Positions 8,898-18,749 of a stretch of DNA of 64,000 nucleotides are shown piece after piece (position 1 is the stretch's first letter; every line of letters starts with the position of its first letter). Source of the DNA: an uncultured Clostridia bacterium (GTDB taxonomy: Bacteria; Bacillota; Clostridia; Oscillospirales; Oscillospiraceae); assembly GCA_947173485.1 (NCBI GenBank), contig CAMWFH010000003.1, positions 62,001-126,000 of the forward strand. The letters run 5' to 3'. The notes beneath the pieces were generated by a model, which had not been told where the DNA came from, made no database searches, and was given only the letters and a program-made list of their open reading frames with translations. A program made the translations under genes and the position numbers.

Positions 8898-11333
8898 TTA
8901 TTTCTTATACGGCACGTTCCAGATGGTGTCCGCGTACTCCGCCACGGCCCGGTCGGCGGCGAAGATGCCGCTGCGGGCGATGTTGTGGAGGCTCATAGCG
9001 TTCCAGGTCCTCTGGTCCCGGTAGGTGGCGATCATCCGCCGCTCGGCGTCGCAGTAGGCGCTGAAGTCCGCCAGGAGCATATACTCGTCGGCAGCGCCGC
9101 CCTGACCGAAGAGCAGCTTCTCGGTGATATCCTCGTAGCGGATGCCGTCGGAGAAGCCGTTGCTGATCTGGTCCAGCACCCGGTGGAGCACCGGGTCCCG
9201 GCTGTAGAGGCGGAAGGGGTTGTAGCCGTTCCGGCGCATATCCACCACTTCCTCCGCCGTCAGGCCGAAGAGGAACATGTTCTCGTCCCCCAGGACCTCG
9301 TGCATCTCCACGTTGGCCCCGTCCAGGGTGCCCACGGTCAGCGCGCCGTTCATCATGAACTTCATGTTGCCGGTGCCGCTGGCCTCCTTGCCGGCGGTGG
9401 AGATCTGCTGGCTCACCTCGCTGGCGGGCATCAGCCACTCCGCCATGGAGACCCGGTAGTTCTCTAGGAACACCACCTGGAGCTTATCCTTGCAGATGGG
9501 ATCCTTCTTGATCTGGGCCGCCAGGGAGTTGATCAGCTGGATGATCCGCTTGGCCACCAGATACCCGGGAGCCGCCTTGGCGCCGAAGAGGAAGGTGTGG
9601 GGCTGGAAGTCCATGTTGGGATCGTCCTGGAGCTGCTGGTAGAGGTAGACGATGTGCATCACGTTCAGCAGCTGCCGCTTATACTCGTGGAGCCGCTTGA
9701 CCTGGACATCGAAGATGGAGTTGGGGTTCAGGATGACGCCCTGCTCCCGCTTGGCCCACTTGGCGAACTGCTGCTTGTTGCTCTGCTTGATCTCCGCCAG
9801 GCGCTGCAAAACGGCGGCATCGCCGGCGAAGGCGTCCAGCTTTTGCAGCTCGCTGGCGTGGAGGCGGTAGCCCAGGTCCCCGGTCAGCTCGCCGATCAGC
9901 TTCTCCAGCTGGGGGTTGACCTCGCTGATCCAGCGGCGGTGGTCGATGCCGTTGGTCACATTCTTGAACTTCTGGGGCTCCATGCCGTAGTGGGAGCGGA
10001 ACACGTCCTTCTTCAGGATATCGCTGTGAAGGGCGGACACGCCGTTGACCGCGATGCCGCCGGCGATGCACAGGTTGGCCATGCGCACCTCGCCGCCCCA
10101 GATGATGGCCATCTCCTGGGTCCGGCTGGCATCGTGGTAGAACTCCTCCACCCGCCGCTGCCAGCGGGCGGCGATCTCCGTGATGATCTGCCAGATCCGG
10201 GGCAGCAGGGTCTGCATCAGGTCCTGGGGCCAGCGCTCCAGGGCCTCCGCCAGCACGGTGTGGTTGGTGTAGGCCACGCTGTTGCTGGTGATATACCAGG
10301 CCTCCTCCCAGCTGAGGCCGGCGTCGTCCATGAAGATCCGCATCAGCTCCGGGATCACCAGGGCGGGGTGGGTATCGTTGACCTGGATCACGTTCTTCTC
10401 ATGGAAGTTCTTCAGGGTGCCGTAGGTCTGGATGTGCTTGCGGACGATGGACTGGGCCGTGGCGGAGACGAAGAAGTACTGCTGCCGCAGCCGGAGGGAC
10501 TTGCCCTCGTAGTGGTTGTCCTCGGGGTAGAGCACCTTGGCGATCACCTCGGCCATGGCGCTCTCCTCTCCGGCCTGGAGGTACTCCCCCCGGCGGAAGA
10601 GGTTCATGTCGATGGGCTTGGGGCTCTTGGCGTCCCACAGCCGGAGGGTGTTCACATGGTCGGTGTCGTAGCCGGCCACCTCCATGTCGCAGGGCACCGC
10701 CATCACCCGCACATAGTCCTCGTTGACCACATGGAGCCGGCCGTCCACCCAGAACTCCCGGAGGGTGCCGCCGAAGTGGACCTCCTCGGTCTCATCGGGC
10801 TTGGGGGTCAGCCAGGCGCCGCCCTGGTCCAGCCAGCCGTCAGGCAGCTCCACCTGCTGGCCGTCCACGATCTTCTGGCGGAAGATGCCCAGCTCGTAGC
10901 AGATGGAGTAGCCGGTGGCGGGGATCTCCAGGGTGGCCAGGCCGTCCAGATAGCAGGCGGCCAGGCGGCCTAAGCCGCCGTTGCCCAGGCCGGCGTCCGG
11001 CTCGGACTCGAACACGTCCATGGGCTTGAACCCCAGCTCCGTCAGCGCCTCCCGCAGCGCGTCCAGGGCCTCCAGGTTGTAGGCGTTCTTCTCCAGGCTC
11101 CGGCCCACCAGGAACTCCATGGACAGGTAGTGGACCTGGCGCTTATGCTCCTTCCGGGTCTTGGCCCGGGCGTTGACGGCCCGGTTGTTCATCACGTCCC
11201 GAAGGACCATAGCGGCGGCCTTCATCACGTTGGCCTCGGTGGCCTCCTCCACGGCGCAGCCGAAATTCAGCCGCAGCTTGGTGGCGATGGCGTCCTTCAT
11301 ATATTCCTTGTTGGTAATGTTGGCAATATCCAT
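8898..11333 (-). CDS. glgP: Glycogen/alpha-glucan phosphorylase
   Basis: 811 residues, the usual length of GT35 phosphorylases. It releases glucose 1-phosphate from the non-reducing ends of glycogen using pyridoxal phosphate. The PLP-lysine region GTGNMKFMMNGALTVGTLDG is intact, as are DAGLGNGGLGRLAACYLDGL in the N-terminal half and VKRLHEYKRQLLN in the C-terminal half. It is the last gene of the operon, 54 bases after glgA. Its presence in the synthesis operon means storage and mobilisation are co-expressed. Confidence 0.96.
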   Translation of the reverse strand: MDIANITNKEYMKDAIATKLRLNFGCAVEEATEANVMKAAAMVLRDVMNNRAVNARAKTRKEHKRQVHYLSMEFLVGRSLEKNAYNLEALDALREALTELGFKPMDVFESEPDAGLGNGGLGRLAACYLDGLATLEIPATGYSICYELGIFRQKIVDGQQVELPDGWLDQGGAWLTPKPDETEEVHFGGTLREFWVDGRLHVVNEDYVRVMAVPCDMEVAGYDTDHVNTLRLWDAKSPKPIDMNLFRRGEYLQAGEESAMAEVIAKVLYPEDNHYEGKSLRLRQQYFFVSATAQSIVRKHIQTYGTLKNFHEKNVIQVNDTHPALVIPELMRIFMDDAGLSWEEAWYITSNSVAYTNHTVLAEALERWPQDLMQTLLPRIWQIITEIAARWQRRVEEFYHDASRTQEMAIIWGGEVRMANLCIAGGIAVNGVSALHSDILKKDVFRSHYGMEPQKFKNVTNGIDHRRWISEVNPQLEKLIGELTGDLGYRLHASELQKLDAFAGDAAVLQRLAEIKQSNKQQFAKWAKREQGVILNPNSIFDVQVKRLHEYKRQLLNVMHIVYLYQQLQDDPNMDFQPHTFLFGAKAAPGYLVAKRIIQLINSLAAQIKKDPICKDKLQVVFLENYRVSMAEWLMPASEVSQQISTAGKEASGTGNMKFMMNGALTVGTLDGANVEMHEVLGDENMFLFGLTAEEVVDMRRNGYNPFRLYSRDPVLHRVLDQISNGFSDGIRYEDITEKLLFGQGGAADEYMLLADFSAYCDAERRMIATYRDQRTWNAMSLHNIARSGIFAADRAVAEYADTIWNVPYKK

Positions 11334-11387
11334 GTTAGGGGGTTTCCTCTCAATACAGATCTCACCGTCCGATAGGGGACGGCGGCG

Positions 11388-12824
11388 TTACTGGGTGATG
11401 GAGCGGTAGATCTCGGTGTAGGCGGCGGCGCTCTTCTCCCAGCTGAAATCGGTGGTCATGCCGCGCTTTTGCAGCTGCTTGAAGGCATCCCGGTTGTTGT
11501 GGTAGAGATCCACCGCCTGGGTGATGACGTAGAGCATATCCCAGGCGTTGTAGTCGGCGAAGGTGAAGCCGTCGCCGGCGCCGCACCAGGCCTCGTAGGG
11601 GTGGACCGTGTCCTTCAGCCCGCCGGTCTCCCGGACGATGGGCACGGTGCCGTAGCGCATGGCGATCATCTGGGCCAGACCGCAGGGCTCGCTCTTGGAG
11701 GGCATCAGGAGCATATCGGCGCCGGCGTAGATCGCCTGGGCCAGCTCCGCGTTGTAGCCCAGATAGACCGCCATCCGGCCGGGATAGTTGGGCAGCTGCC
11801 GCTCAAAGAACTGCTCGTAGCCATAGTCCCCGGACCCCAGCACCACGAACTGGCACCGGAGGTTCATCATATCTCCGAACACCTTGCAGATCAGATCCAG
11901 CCCCTTGTGGCTGACCAGGCGGCTCACGATGGCGATAACGGGGGTATCCGCCTCCTCGTTGAGGTGGAGCCGCTGCTGGAGCAGCTGCTTGTTCCGGGCC
12001 TTGCCCTCCATCTTCTTCGCGCTGTAGTGCCGGGGGAGGGCCGGGTCGGTGTTGGGGTCGTACTTCACCATGTCCAGGCCGTTGAGCACGCCGCTGACCT
12101 TGTAGGCGTTCAAATTCATCACGCCGTCCAGGCCGTGGGCGAAGTAGGGCTGGCGCAGCTCCTGGGCGTAGGTGGGGCTGACGGTGGTGATGGCATCGGA
12201 ACACATCAGCGCCCCCTTCAGCAGGTTCACATCGCCGGAGAAAGCCACGGTGCCGTCCTCGAACCAGCCGGGGGCCAGGCCGAAGAGATCCTGGAGGGTC
12301 TCCTTGCCGTAGCGGCCCTGGTACTCGATATTGTGGATGGTGAATACGGTCTTGATGCCCCGGACGGCCTCCCACCGGACGGACTCGTCCCGGAGATAGA
12401 TGGGCACCAGGGCGGTCTGCCAGTCGTTGCAGTGGATCACCTCGGGCATCCAGGCCATGGCCGGCAGCAGGGCCACCACCGCCCGGGAGAAGAAGCCGAA
12501 GCGCTCGCCGTCGTCATAGTAGCCGTAGAGACGGCCCCGCTTGAAGTAGTGCTCGTTGTCGATGAAATACCAGGTCGCGCTTTCGTGCTCCAGCTTGAAG
12601 AGGCCGGCATAGATCCGCCGCCAGCCCAGGGGCACATCATCGATGCAGCAGACGAACTCCATCTTATCCCGCCATTCCTGGCCTACGCTCTCATAGAGCG
12701 GCAGCACCACAGCCACCTCATTGCCGGCTTGGGCCAGAGCCTGGGGCAGGGAGCCGGCCACGTCGGCCAGGCCGCCGGTCTTGCAGAAGGGGACTGCCTC
12801 AGACGCTACGAAGAGAATCTTCAT
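11388..12824 (-). CDS. glgA: Glycogen synthase (ADP-glucose)
   Basis: 478 residues, GT5 family. The N-terminal KTGGLADVAGSLPQAL contains the ADP-glucose-binding KTGGL. The C-terminal PSKSEPCGLAQMIAMRYGT and the following ETGGL complete the GT-B active site. It extends alpha-1,4-glucan chains in the cytoplasm, using ADP-glucose from GlgC/GlgD encoded upstream. AAGGAGG lies seven bases before the ATG. An 85-base gap to glgD contains a strong hairpin (12871-12898), which may lower or stabilise downstream expression. Confidence 0.96.
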   Translation of the reverse strand: MKILFVASEAVPFCKTGGLADVAGSLPQALAQAGNEVAVVLPLYESVGQEWRDKMEFVCCIDDVPLGWRRIYAGLFKLEHESATWYFIDNEHYFKRGRLYGYYDDGERFGFFSRAVVALLPAMAWMPEVIHCNDWQTALVPIYLRDESVRWEAVRGIKTVFTIHNIEYQGRYGKETLQDLFGLAPGWFEDGTVAFSGDVNLLKGALMCSDAITTVSPTYAQELRQPYFAHGLDGVMNLNAYKVSGVLNGLDMVKYDPNTDPALPRHYSAKKMEGKARNKQLLQQRLHLNEEADTPVIAIVSRLVSHKGLDLICKVFGDMMNLRCQFVVLGSGDYGYEQFFERQLPNYPGRMAVYLGYNAELAQAIYAGADMLLMPSKSEPCGLAQMIAMRYGTVPIVRETGGLKDTVHPYEAWCGAGDGFTFADYNAWDMLYVITQAVDLYHNNRDAFKQLQKRGMTTDFSWEKSAAAYTEIYRSITQ

Positions 12825-12870
12825 GGTGATTTCCTCCTTAAAAATAGGTGAAGGCTATGAAAACGCTCAC

Positions 12871-12898
12871 GCGGCGGGGGGTATGAGACCCCCGCCGC
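12871..12898 (-). promoter_or_regulatory. Intra-operon hairpin between glgD and glgA
   Basis: GCGGCGGGGG (12871-12880) pairs perfectly with CCCCCGCCGC (12889-12898), with an eight-base loop. No adjacent T-run is present, so it is more likely a processing, stability or partial attenuation element than a full terminator. Confidence 0.55.
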
Positions 12899-12909
12899 AT
12901 AGGCTGTTT

Positions 12910-14016
12910 TTAGATGACCTTGCCCTTCGCGATGGCCATGGGGCAGCTGGCCGTGGCGGCCAGGGTGATCTCCTCACCGATGTGGACGCCCTTGTCGGCG
13001 ATGATGTGGTTCAGGTCCGAGCCCCGGCCCACCACCACGTCCTGCATCAGGATGCAGTTGCGGACCACGGCGCCCTTGCCCACGGTGACGCCCCGGAAGA
13101 GGATGGAGTTCTCCACGGTGCCCTCCACGGTGCAGCCATCGGCCACGATGGAGTTGACGCAGCCCCCCTCGGGGTCGAGGTAGGTGGAGGAGTTGTTGCG
13201 CTCCTTGGTGTAGATCGGCCGCTCGACAGGGAACAGCTGCTGCCGCTTGGCGGGATCTAAAAGCTCCATGCTGCGGTCGTAGTACTCGTTCAGGGTGCGG
13301 ATCTGGGATGCGGCCCCCTCCCACAGGAAGGCCCGGCGCTTCAGCTGCTTGTTCTGGAGCACGGAGATGCGGAAGCTGTACCGGTCATGGATCATGGCGT
13401 CCTCCACCGACTGGAGCAGCAGGGACTTGGACAGCAGGAAGATCTCTAGGGACCGGACGCCCTTGGGATCGCGGACGCCGAAGATGGTCTCGATGATGTT
13501 GTTGTCCTTGTCCAGGGTGAAGTAGGTGGCGTCCTCCACATGGTCCTTGTTGTCCACGCACACCACGGTGACATCTGCCCCGGAGCGGATATGGTCCTCA
13601 TAGACCTCCCGCAGGTCCAGGTTGATGATCACATCGCTGTCGGCCAGGAGGACGTAGTCCTGCCGGATCTTCTCCAGGTAGCTGTACACGTTGTCCAGGG
13701 CGTCCATCTTGCCCCGGAAGTCGGTGACGGCCCGGTTCTGGTAGAGGCCGAAGGGGGGCAGCAGCTTCAATCCGCCGTGGAGGCGGCTCAGGTTCCAGTC
13801 CTTGCCGGAGCCGATGTGGTCCAGCAGGCTCTGGTAGTTGCCGGAGAGGATGACGCCTACGTCGGTGATGCCGGCGTTGACCATGTTGCTGAGCATGAAG
13901 TCGATAAAGCGGTAGCGGCCGCAGAAGGGGACGGAGGCGGGCACCCGCTGCTCTGTCAGCTCCTTCAGCCCTGTATGCCACTGATGGGCAAAGATAATTC
14001 CGTGTACTCCGTTCAT
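12910..14016 (-). CDS. glgD: Glucose-1-phosphate adenylyltransferase, regulatory subunit GlgD
   Basis: 368 residues. It is homologous to GlgC (shared [14 protein letters not shown]; left-handed beta-helix repeats at the C-terminus), but the N-terminal nucleotide-binding GGxGxRL motif is replaced by [14 protein letters not shown]. This is the known Firmicute arrangement, in which GlgD is a catalytically poor partner that modulates GlgC. The start ATG overlaps the glgC stop by four bases (ATGA), indicating translational coupling and fixed stoichiometry. Confidence 0.93.
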   Translation of the reverse strand: MNGVHGIIFAHQWHTGLKELTEQRVPASVPFCGRYRFIDFMLSNMVNAGITDVGVILSGNYQSLLDHIGSGKDWNLSRLHGGLKLLPPFGLYQNRAVTDFRGKMDALDNVYSYLEKIRQDYVLLADSDVIINLDLREVYEDHIRSGADVTVVCVDNKDHVEDATYFTLDKDNNIIETIFGVRDPKGVRSLEIFLLSKSLLLQSVEDAMIHDRYSFRISVLQNKQLKRRAFLWEGAASQIRTLNEYYDRSMELLDPAKRQQLFPVERPIYTKERNNSSTYLDPEGGCVNSIVADGCTVEGTVENSILFRGVTVGKGAVVRNCILMQDVVVGRGSDLNHIIADKGVHIGEEITLAATASCPMAIAKGKVI

Positions 14017-15221
14017 CGGGACACCTCCTCATGATCACGATTCATCATCTTTTTCGGCGCGACGACCTCACCGGCGCCGATCTTGGTGGCGGGGCCCAGG
14101 ACGGCGATGCCCCACTGGTCGGGATCGTAGCCCGCCGGGTCGCCGCCCACCTTGGCCTGGGGACCCACTACGGCGCCCTCGCCCACGATGGCGTACTCCA
14201 CCACCGCGCCGGGCTCCACTTTCACGCCGGGCATCAGCACGCTGTAGGCCACCTTGGCCCCCTCGGCGATGGTCACGCCGGCGGAGAGGACGGAGTTCTC
14301 CACCGTGCCCTCCACGCAGCACCCCTGGGTCAGCACGCTGTGCTGCACGCTGGCCTTCTTGCCCATGAAAGCAGGGGGCAGGGGGGACAGGCGGGCCCGG
14401 ATGGGCCAGGAGCTCTCCAGCAGATCCAGCTGGTCCCTGGCCAGCATATCCATGTTGGCGTCCCAGAGGCTCTCCAGGGTGCCCACGTCCTTCCAGTAGC
14501 CCTCGAAGCGGTAGGCCATCATGTTCTCCCCATTGCAGAGCATCTTGGGGATGATGTTCTTGCCGAAGTCGTTGGAGGAGCTGGTATCGGCCTCGTCGTC
14601 GATCAGGTACTGCCGCAGCTTCTGCCAGGAGAACACATAGATGCCCATGGACGCTAGGTTGCTCTTGGGCTCCTTGGGCTTCTCCTGGAACTCCACGATC
14701 TTATCGGCGGCGTCCACGTTCATGATGCCGAAGCGGCTGGCCTCGTCCCAGGGGACCTCCAGCACGGCGATGGTGCAGTCGGCCTGGGTCTGCTTGTGGT
14801 AGGAGACCATCTTGGCGTAGTCCATCTTATAGATATGGTCGCCGGACAGGATGACCACATAGTCCGGATCATAGATGTCCACGAAGCCGATGTTCTGGTA
14901 GATGGCGTTGGCCGTGCCCTTATACCAGCTGCCCTGGTCCCCCTCCTTCATGTAGGGGGGCAGGATATGGACGCCGCCGGTGGAGTTGTCCAGGTCCCAG
15001 GGCTGGCCGGAGCCGATGTAGTTGTTCAGTTCCAACGGCTTGTACTGGGTCAGCACGCCCACGGTGTCGATACCGGCGTTGGCGCAGTTGGACAGGGGGA
15101 AGTCGATGATGCGGTACTTTCCGCCGAAGGGGACGGCGGGCTTTGCCACGTTGCCGGTCAGGACATAGAGGCGGCTGCCCTGCCCGCCCGCCAGCAGCAT
15201 GGCGATGCATTCCTTTTTCAT
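14013..15221 (-). CDS. glgC: Glucose-1-phosphate adenylyltransferase, catalytic subunit
   Basis: 402 residues. It makes ADP-glucose from ATP and glucose 1-phosphate, the committed step of glycogen synthesis. Intact motifs: [10 protein letters not shown] (residues 10-19), [21 protein letters not shown], and the sugar-phosphate site FQEKPKEP. The C-terminal third is a left-handed beta-helix. It lies ten bases after glgB and overlaps glgD, which supplies the partner subunit. Confidence 0.96.
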   Translation of the reverse strand: MKKECIAMLLAGGQGSRLYVLTGNVAKPAVPFGGKYRIIDFPLSNCANAGIDTVGVLTQYKPLELNNYIGSGQPWDLDNSTGGVHILPPYMKEGDQGSWYKGTANAIYQNIGFVDIYDPDYVVILSGDHIYKMDYAKMVSYHKQTQADCTIAVLEVPWDEASRFGIMNVDAADKIVEFQEKPKEPKSNLASMGIYVFSWQKLRQYLIDDEADTSSSNDFGKNIIPKMLCNGENMMAYRFEGYWKDVGTLESLWDANMDMLARDQLDLLESSWPIRARLSPLPPAFMGKKASVQHSVLTQGCCVEGTVENSVLSAGVTIAEGAKVAYSVLMPGVKVEPGAVVEYAIVGEGAVVGPQAKVGGDPAGYDPDQWGIAVLGPATKIGAGEVVAPKKMMNRDHEEVSR

Positions 15222-15231
15222 AACAATATCC

Positions 15232-17298
15232 TCACTTCACAGTTTTTGCGCTGGATCTGCCTGTTTTCTTTGCCGCTGTCTTAGCGGCGGGGGTCTTTTT
15301 GGCCTCCGAGCCGGCCTTTGCCCTCCTGACCGGCTTTTTGACCTCTGGGGACTTGCCGGAGTCTGCCGCGGTCTCCTTTGGCTTCTTGGCTGCCTTGGGC
15401 TTGGCCCGGGGCCGGCCGGAGCACTCGAAGAAGGCCGCGCCCAGGGGCGGGACCCGGATGGCGGCGGAGTTCTCCCGTCCGTGGGAGTCGATCCACTCCA
15501 CCGGCACCGGCTGGCTGTTCAGCACGCCGCTGCCGCCGAAGCGCTCGGCATCGCTGTTGAGCACCTCCCGCAGCTCCCGGCAGGGCGGCACGCCCAGGCG
15601 GTAGCCCTCATAGGCCAGGGGGGAGAAGTTGACCACGCAGATAAGCACCTTGCCCTGCTTATCCCGGCGGAGGAAGGCGATGACGTTGTTGCTGTTGTCA
15701 TCCGCCACCAGCCACTCAAAGCCCTGCCAGTCAAAGTCCACCTCCCACAGGGGGGACTGCTTATGGTAGAAGGCGTTGGCTTCCCGGATGAAGTCATGGA
15801 GCTGCCGGTTCTCCTCGTTCTCCAGCAGATCCCAGTCCAGCGCCTTCTGGAAGGCCCACTCCGCCTCGGTGCCCAGCTCCACGCCCATGAAGCTCAGCTT
15901 TTTGCCGGGGTGGCCTAAGAGGTAAGAGTAGAAGCCCCGGACGCCGGCGAACTTCCGCCAGCGGTCGCCGGGCATCTTTCCCAGGACGGAGCCCTTCATA
16001 TGGACCACCTCGTCGTGGGACATGGGCAGGACATAGTTCTCCGAGAAGGCGTACATCATGGAGAAGGTGATGTCCCGGTGGTTATGCTGCCGGAAGAAGG
16101 GGTCCATCTTCAGATAGTGGCACATGTCGTTCATCCAGCCCATGTTCCACTTCAGGTTGAACCCCAGGCCGCCGGCATCGGGGGGATAGGTGACCATGGG
16201 CCAGGCGGTGCTCTCCTCGGCCACCATCAGCACGTCCTGGTCGATGGTGAAGGCGGTCTTGTTCAGCTCCTTCAAAAAGTCGATGGCCTCCAGATGCTCC
16301 TTGCCGCCGTTCTTGTTGGCGACCCACTCCCCGTCCTTCCGGTCGTAGTCCAGGTAGAGCATACTGGCCACGGCGTCCACCCGGAGGCCGTCGATGTGGT
16401 ACTCCTTCAGCCAGAAGGCGGCGGAGGAGAGGAGGAAGCTCTTCACCTCCGGCCGGGCGTAGTCAAAGACGCTGGTGCCCCAGCTCTTGTGCTCGCCCTT
16501 CCGGGTATCGGCGTACTCATAGCAGGGGGTGCCGTCGAAGTGGTAGAGGCCGTGGGCGTCCTTGCAGAAGTGGGAGGGGACCCAATCCAGGATGATGCCG
16601 ATGTGGTTCTGGTGCATATGGTCCACGAAGAACTTGAAGTCATCGGGGGTACCGTAGCGGGAGGTGGGGGCGTAGTAGCCGGTGACCTGGTAGCCCCAGC
16701 TGTCGTCCAGGGGGTACTCGGTGACGGGCATCAGCTCGATATAGTCGAAGCCCATCTCCTTCACATAGGCGGCCAGCTGGACGGCCAGGTCCCGGTAGTC
16801 GATGAAGTCCCCGTTCTCCCGCCGCCGCCAGGACCCCAGGTGGACCTCATAGATGTTCAGCGGCGAGGCGCTGAACGGGTGCTCCCGCCGGAACTTCCGC
16901 CACTTGTCGTCCCCCCAGCTGTACTCCCCCAGGTCGTAGATCTTGGAGCAGTTGCCGGGGCGGGTCTCGAAGTGGAAGCCGTAGGGGTCGGCCTTCATCC
17001 GCTGCTCCCCGTCGGGGCCGGTGACGGCGTATTTATAATTGTCGTAGCGGTCCATCCCAGGGATGAAGCAGGACCAGATGCCGCCCTCGCCCTTCTCCAT
17101 GGGGGCCTTGGTATCGTCCCACTGGTCGAAGTCCCCTACCACAGAAACGGCCTTGGCGTTGGGCGCCCAGACCCGGAATACATAGCCGGCCGTCCCGTCC
17201 ACCGTGGCCGGATGGGAGCCCATGAACTCATAGGCCGCAGTACACGTCCCGCTGTGGAACAGATAGGAATTGGTCTTATCCATTTCGCGGTGTATCAT
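15232..17298 (-). CDS. glgB: 1,4-alpha-glucan branching enzyme with basic C-terminal tail
   Basis: 688 residues from ATG 17298, chosen because AGGAGG is nine bases upstream; longer in-frame starts lie in the leader, next to the promoter. Domain order: CBM48 ([20 protein letters not shown], about 45-64), then a GH13 barrel with [16 protein letters not shown] (Asp nucleophile), [10 protein letters not shown] (Glu acid/base) and SHDEVV, then an all-beta C-terminal domain. It creates alpha-1,6 branches. Odd feature: about 60 residues after the enzyme domain are rich in Lys, Ala, Pro and Arg ([20 protein letters not shown] and more), resembling a histone H1 tail. It is the first gene of the operon. 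Confidence 0.95.
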   Translation of the reverse strand: MIHREMDKTNSYLFHSGTCTAAYEFMGSHPATVDGTAGYVFRVWAPNAKAVSVVGDFDQWDDTKAPMEKGEGGIWSCFIPGMDRYDNYKYAVTGPDGEQRMKADPYGFHFETRPGNCSKIYDLGEYSWGDDKWRKFRREHPFSASPLNIYEVHLGSWRRRENGDFIDYRDLAVQLAAYVKEMGFDYIELMPVTEYPLDDSWGYQVTGYYAPTSRYGTPDDFKFFVDHMHQNHIGIILDWVPSHFCKDAHGLYHFDGTPCYEYADTRKGEHKSWGTSVFDYARPEVKSFLLSSAAFWLKEYHIDGLRVDAVASMLYLDYDRKDGEWVANKNGGKEHLEAIDFLKELNKTAFTIDQDVLMVAEESTAWPMVTYPPDAGGLGFNLKWNMGWMNDMCHYLKMDPFFRQHNHRDITFSMMYAFSENYVLPMSHDEVVHMKGSVLGKMPGDRWRKFAGVRGFYSYLLGHPGKKLSFMGVELGTEAEWAFQKALDWDLLENEENRQLHDFIREANAFYHKQSPLWEVDFDWQGFEWLVADDNSNNVIAFLRRDKQGKVLICVVNFSPLAYEGYRLGVPPCRELREVLNSDAERFGGSGVLNSQPVPVEWIDSHGRENSAAIRVPPLGAAFFECSGRPRAKPKAAKKPKETAADSGKSPEVKKPVRRAKAGSEAKKTPAAKTAAKKTGRSSAKTVK

Positions 17299-17398
17299 GA
17301 TCGGTATACCTCCTAATTTTCCGCCTTCCGCGGGTGCTTTTGTCGAATTTTGCCAGCTATACTGGCAGTCCGGCGGCTCCCGGAGCAATATTGGCATT

Positions 17399-17427
17399 AT
17401 TATACAAGGTATACAAGAAAAAGGCAA
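17399..17427 (-). promoter_or_regulatory. Strong SigA promoter of the glgBCDAP operon
   Basis: On the minus strand TTGCCT (17427-17422), a 17-base spacer and TATAAT (17404-17399). It lies about 100 bases before the glgB start. A 6-bp hairpin (17351-17367) sits in the leader. Confidence 0.8.
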
Positions 17428-17573
17428 GTTCTCTCCCCTATTTTTGGAACAGCATTTCCAACAAAAATCACGGGGATGAATGGGCGTTTTGTGCATAAGA
17501 CCAGTCCGGCAGCTCTTTCACGGACGTTTTTCGACATTTTGTCCATTCAACGGGAACATCTGTCCTTCCCGCC

Positions 17574-18245
17574 TCAGTACCCTATCAGGGCGCTCCAGAG
17601 CCGCCGCTGCCCCTCGGGATAGGCGGCGGTCTTCTGCCCGCCGTAGCCCCGCCGGGCCAAAAACAGGTCCCCGACCTCCTCCAGGGGCGCCAAGGCCGGA
17701 CAGGCGCCGGCGGGGAGATAGGTCCCCTCCGCCGACCAGTCCCCCTCCGGCGGCAGGGAGCCGTCCAGCAGCGAGAGGACCTGGTAGCTCTCCTGGAAGA
17801 GGGCCGGGTCCTCCAGGAGGAAGATCTCGCTCTCGCAGCCGTCGATATCCGCCAGGATCGAGGACATGACGGCGTAGGCGGTGTAGGCGCTGGCGATGTC
17901 CTGCCCCTGGATGGGCGTAACGATGTATTGCCGGAGGGCCACGGTGACCTGGCCGTCGCCGTCCAGGTCCTCCCCCAGACCGGCCAGGGCCGCCTCCACG
18001 GCGGCAGCGGCCTCCTCCCCCAGGCGGCGGGAGCCCACATAGGCGATCTGGTAGTCCGGCAGGGTCTTGCCGATGCCCAGGGCGTTCCATAGGAGATATC
18101 CCCCGGCCAGCACCAGGGCCGCGGCGGTCACCACATACCAGAAGTGATAGTCCCACCAGTTCTGCCACCGCTGTTTCCGGGTCATCTGCACCGGCTCCTC
18201 CGGCTGCACGTCCCGGTTCAGCCACTCTAAATACCTGCTGGCCAC
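17574..18245 (-). CDS. Single-pass membrane protein of unknown function
   Basis: 223 residues from a GTG at 18245, which has GGAGG seven bases upstream. A short cytoplasmic N-terminus with a Trp-rich patch (RWQNWWDYHFWYVV) leads into one membrane helix at about 45-65. The remaining 155 residues are predicted outside and include a DLDGDGQVTV stretch resembling a Ca-binding loop (about residue 110). No family recognised. It is monocistronic, with its own promoter at 18356-18384. Confidence 0.7.
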   Translation of the reverse strand: MASRYLEWLNRDVQPEEPVQMTRKQRWQNWWDYHFWYVVTAAALVLAGGYLLWNALGIGKTLPDYQIAYVGSRRLGEEAAAAVEAALAGLGEDLDGDGQVTVALRQYIVTPIQGQDIASAYTAYAVMSSILADIDGCESEIFLLEDPALFQESYQVLSLLDGSLPPEGDWSAEGTYLPAGACPALAPLEEVGDLFLARRGYGGQKTAAYPEGQRRLWSALIGY

Positions 18246-18355
18246 CGCGCATCCTCCTTCGTCTCTGGAAAAGGGGCAGGCCCCGGACCGCGCCCAGGGC
18301 CTTATCGCCATGGTCCGGGGGCATCCCGCGCCCCGGAGGACCATCTGTTTTTTCT

Positions 18356-18384
18356 ATTCTATCACAGATCCCCAGGGCAGGCAA
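18356..18384 (-). promoter_or_regulatory. SigA-type promoter for the membrane protein gene
   Basis: On the minus strand TTGCCT (18384-18379), 17-base spacer, TAGAAT (18361-18356). A stable leader hairpin follows before the GTG at 18245. Confidence 0.65.
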
Positions 18385-18668
18385 GGGCAGAATCGCCGTC
18401 TTGAATATAAAAATGTGGCGAATCAGAAATAGCCTTACCTGGATACAGACCGATGAGAAGAGCTTGCTTCGTTTCTGGCGTACCTTCAATCATAGCAGGC
18501 CTCGCCGCTGGATGCGAGCAATCTTCTCATCTTGCTAAGAGCAAGTCAAGTCTTATCTATCATTGCTACTTTGATATTTTCATTCGTTTTGACATTATTA
18601 ACTTACTTTGTACGGTTGTATAGCAGAATATCTTGGAAAACAGGCAAAATGCTTGTCTATATCGCCAA

Positions 18669-18697
18669 TTTACATTTTGTCCCAGCAGTGGTATCCT
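18669..18697 (+). promoter_or_regulatory. Promoter of the secreted protease-like gene
   Basis: TTTACA (18669-18674), 17-base spacer ending in TGG, TATCCT (18692-18697). GGAGG at 18737-18741 and ATG at 18750 follow. Confidence 0.6.
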
Positions 18698-18749
18698 ATA
18701 GACAGATTTCAACTTCTTAAAATCAAAATCATTTTTGGAGGTAGACCCA

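Larger units (their letters stand above)
18246..18749. other. 504-base intergenic region with two divergent promoters
   Basis: No convincing gene. It holds the leader of the minus-strand membrane gene, with a 9-bp hairpin (CCCCGGACC 18281-18289 with GGTCCGGGG 18312-18320), its promoter (18356-18384), then AT-rich DNA leading to the plus-strand promoter at 18669-18697. A TTG-started 62-codon hydrophobic frame (18532-18720) has no ribosome site and was not called. Confidence 0.6.

Noticed and set aside
9597..10973. Long plus-strand frame opposite glgP
   Set aside because: Antisense to a fully conserved enzyme and of biased composition; not a gene.
18532..18720. 62-codon hydrophobic frame starting with TTG
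   Set aside because: No ribosome site, and it contains the promoter of the downstream protease gene.
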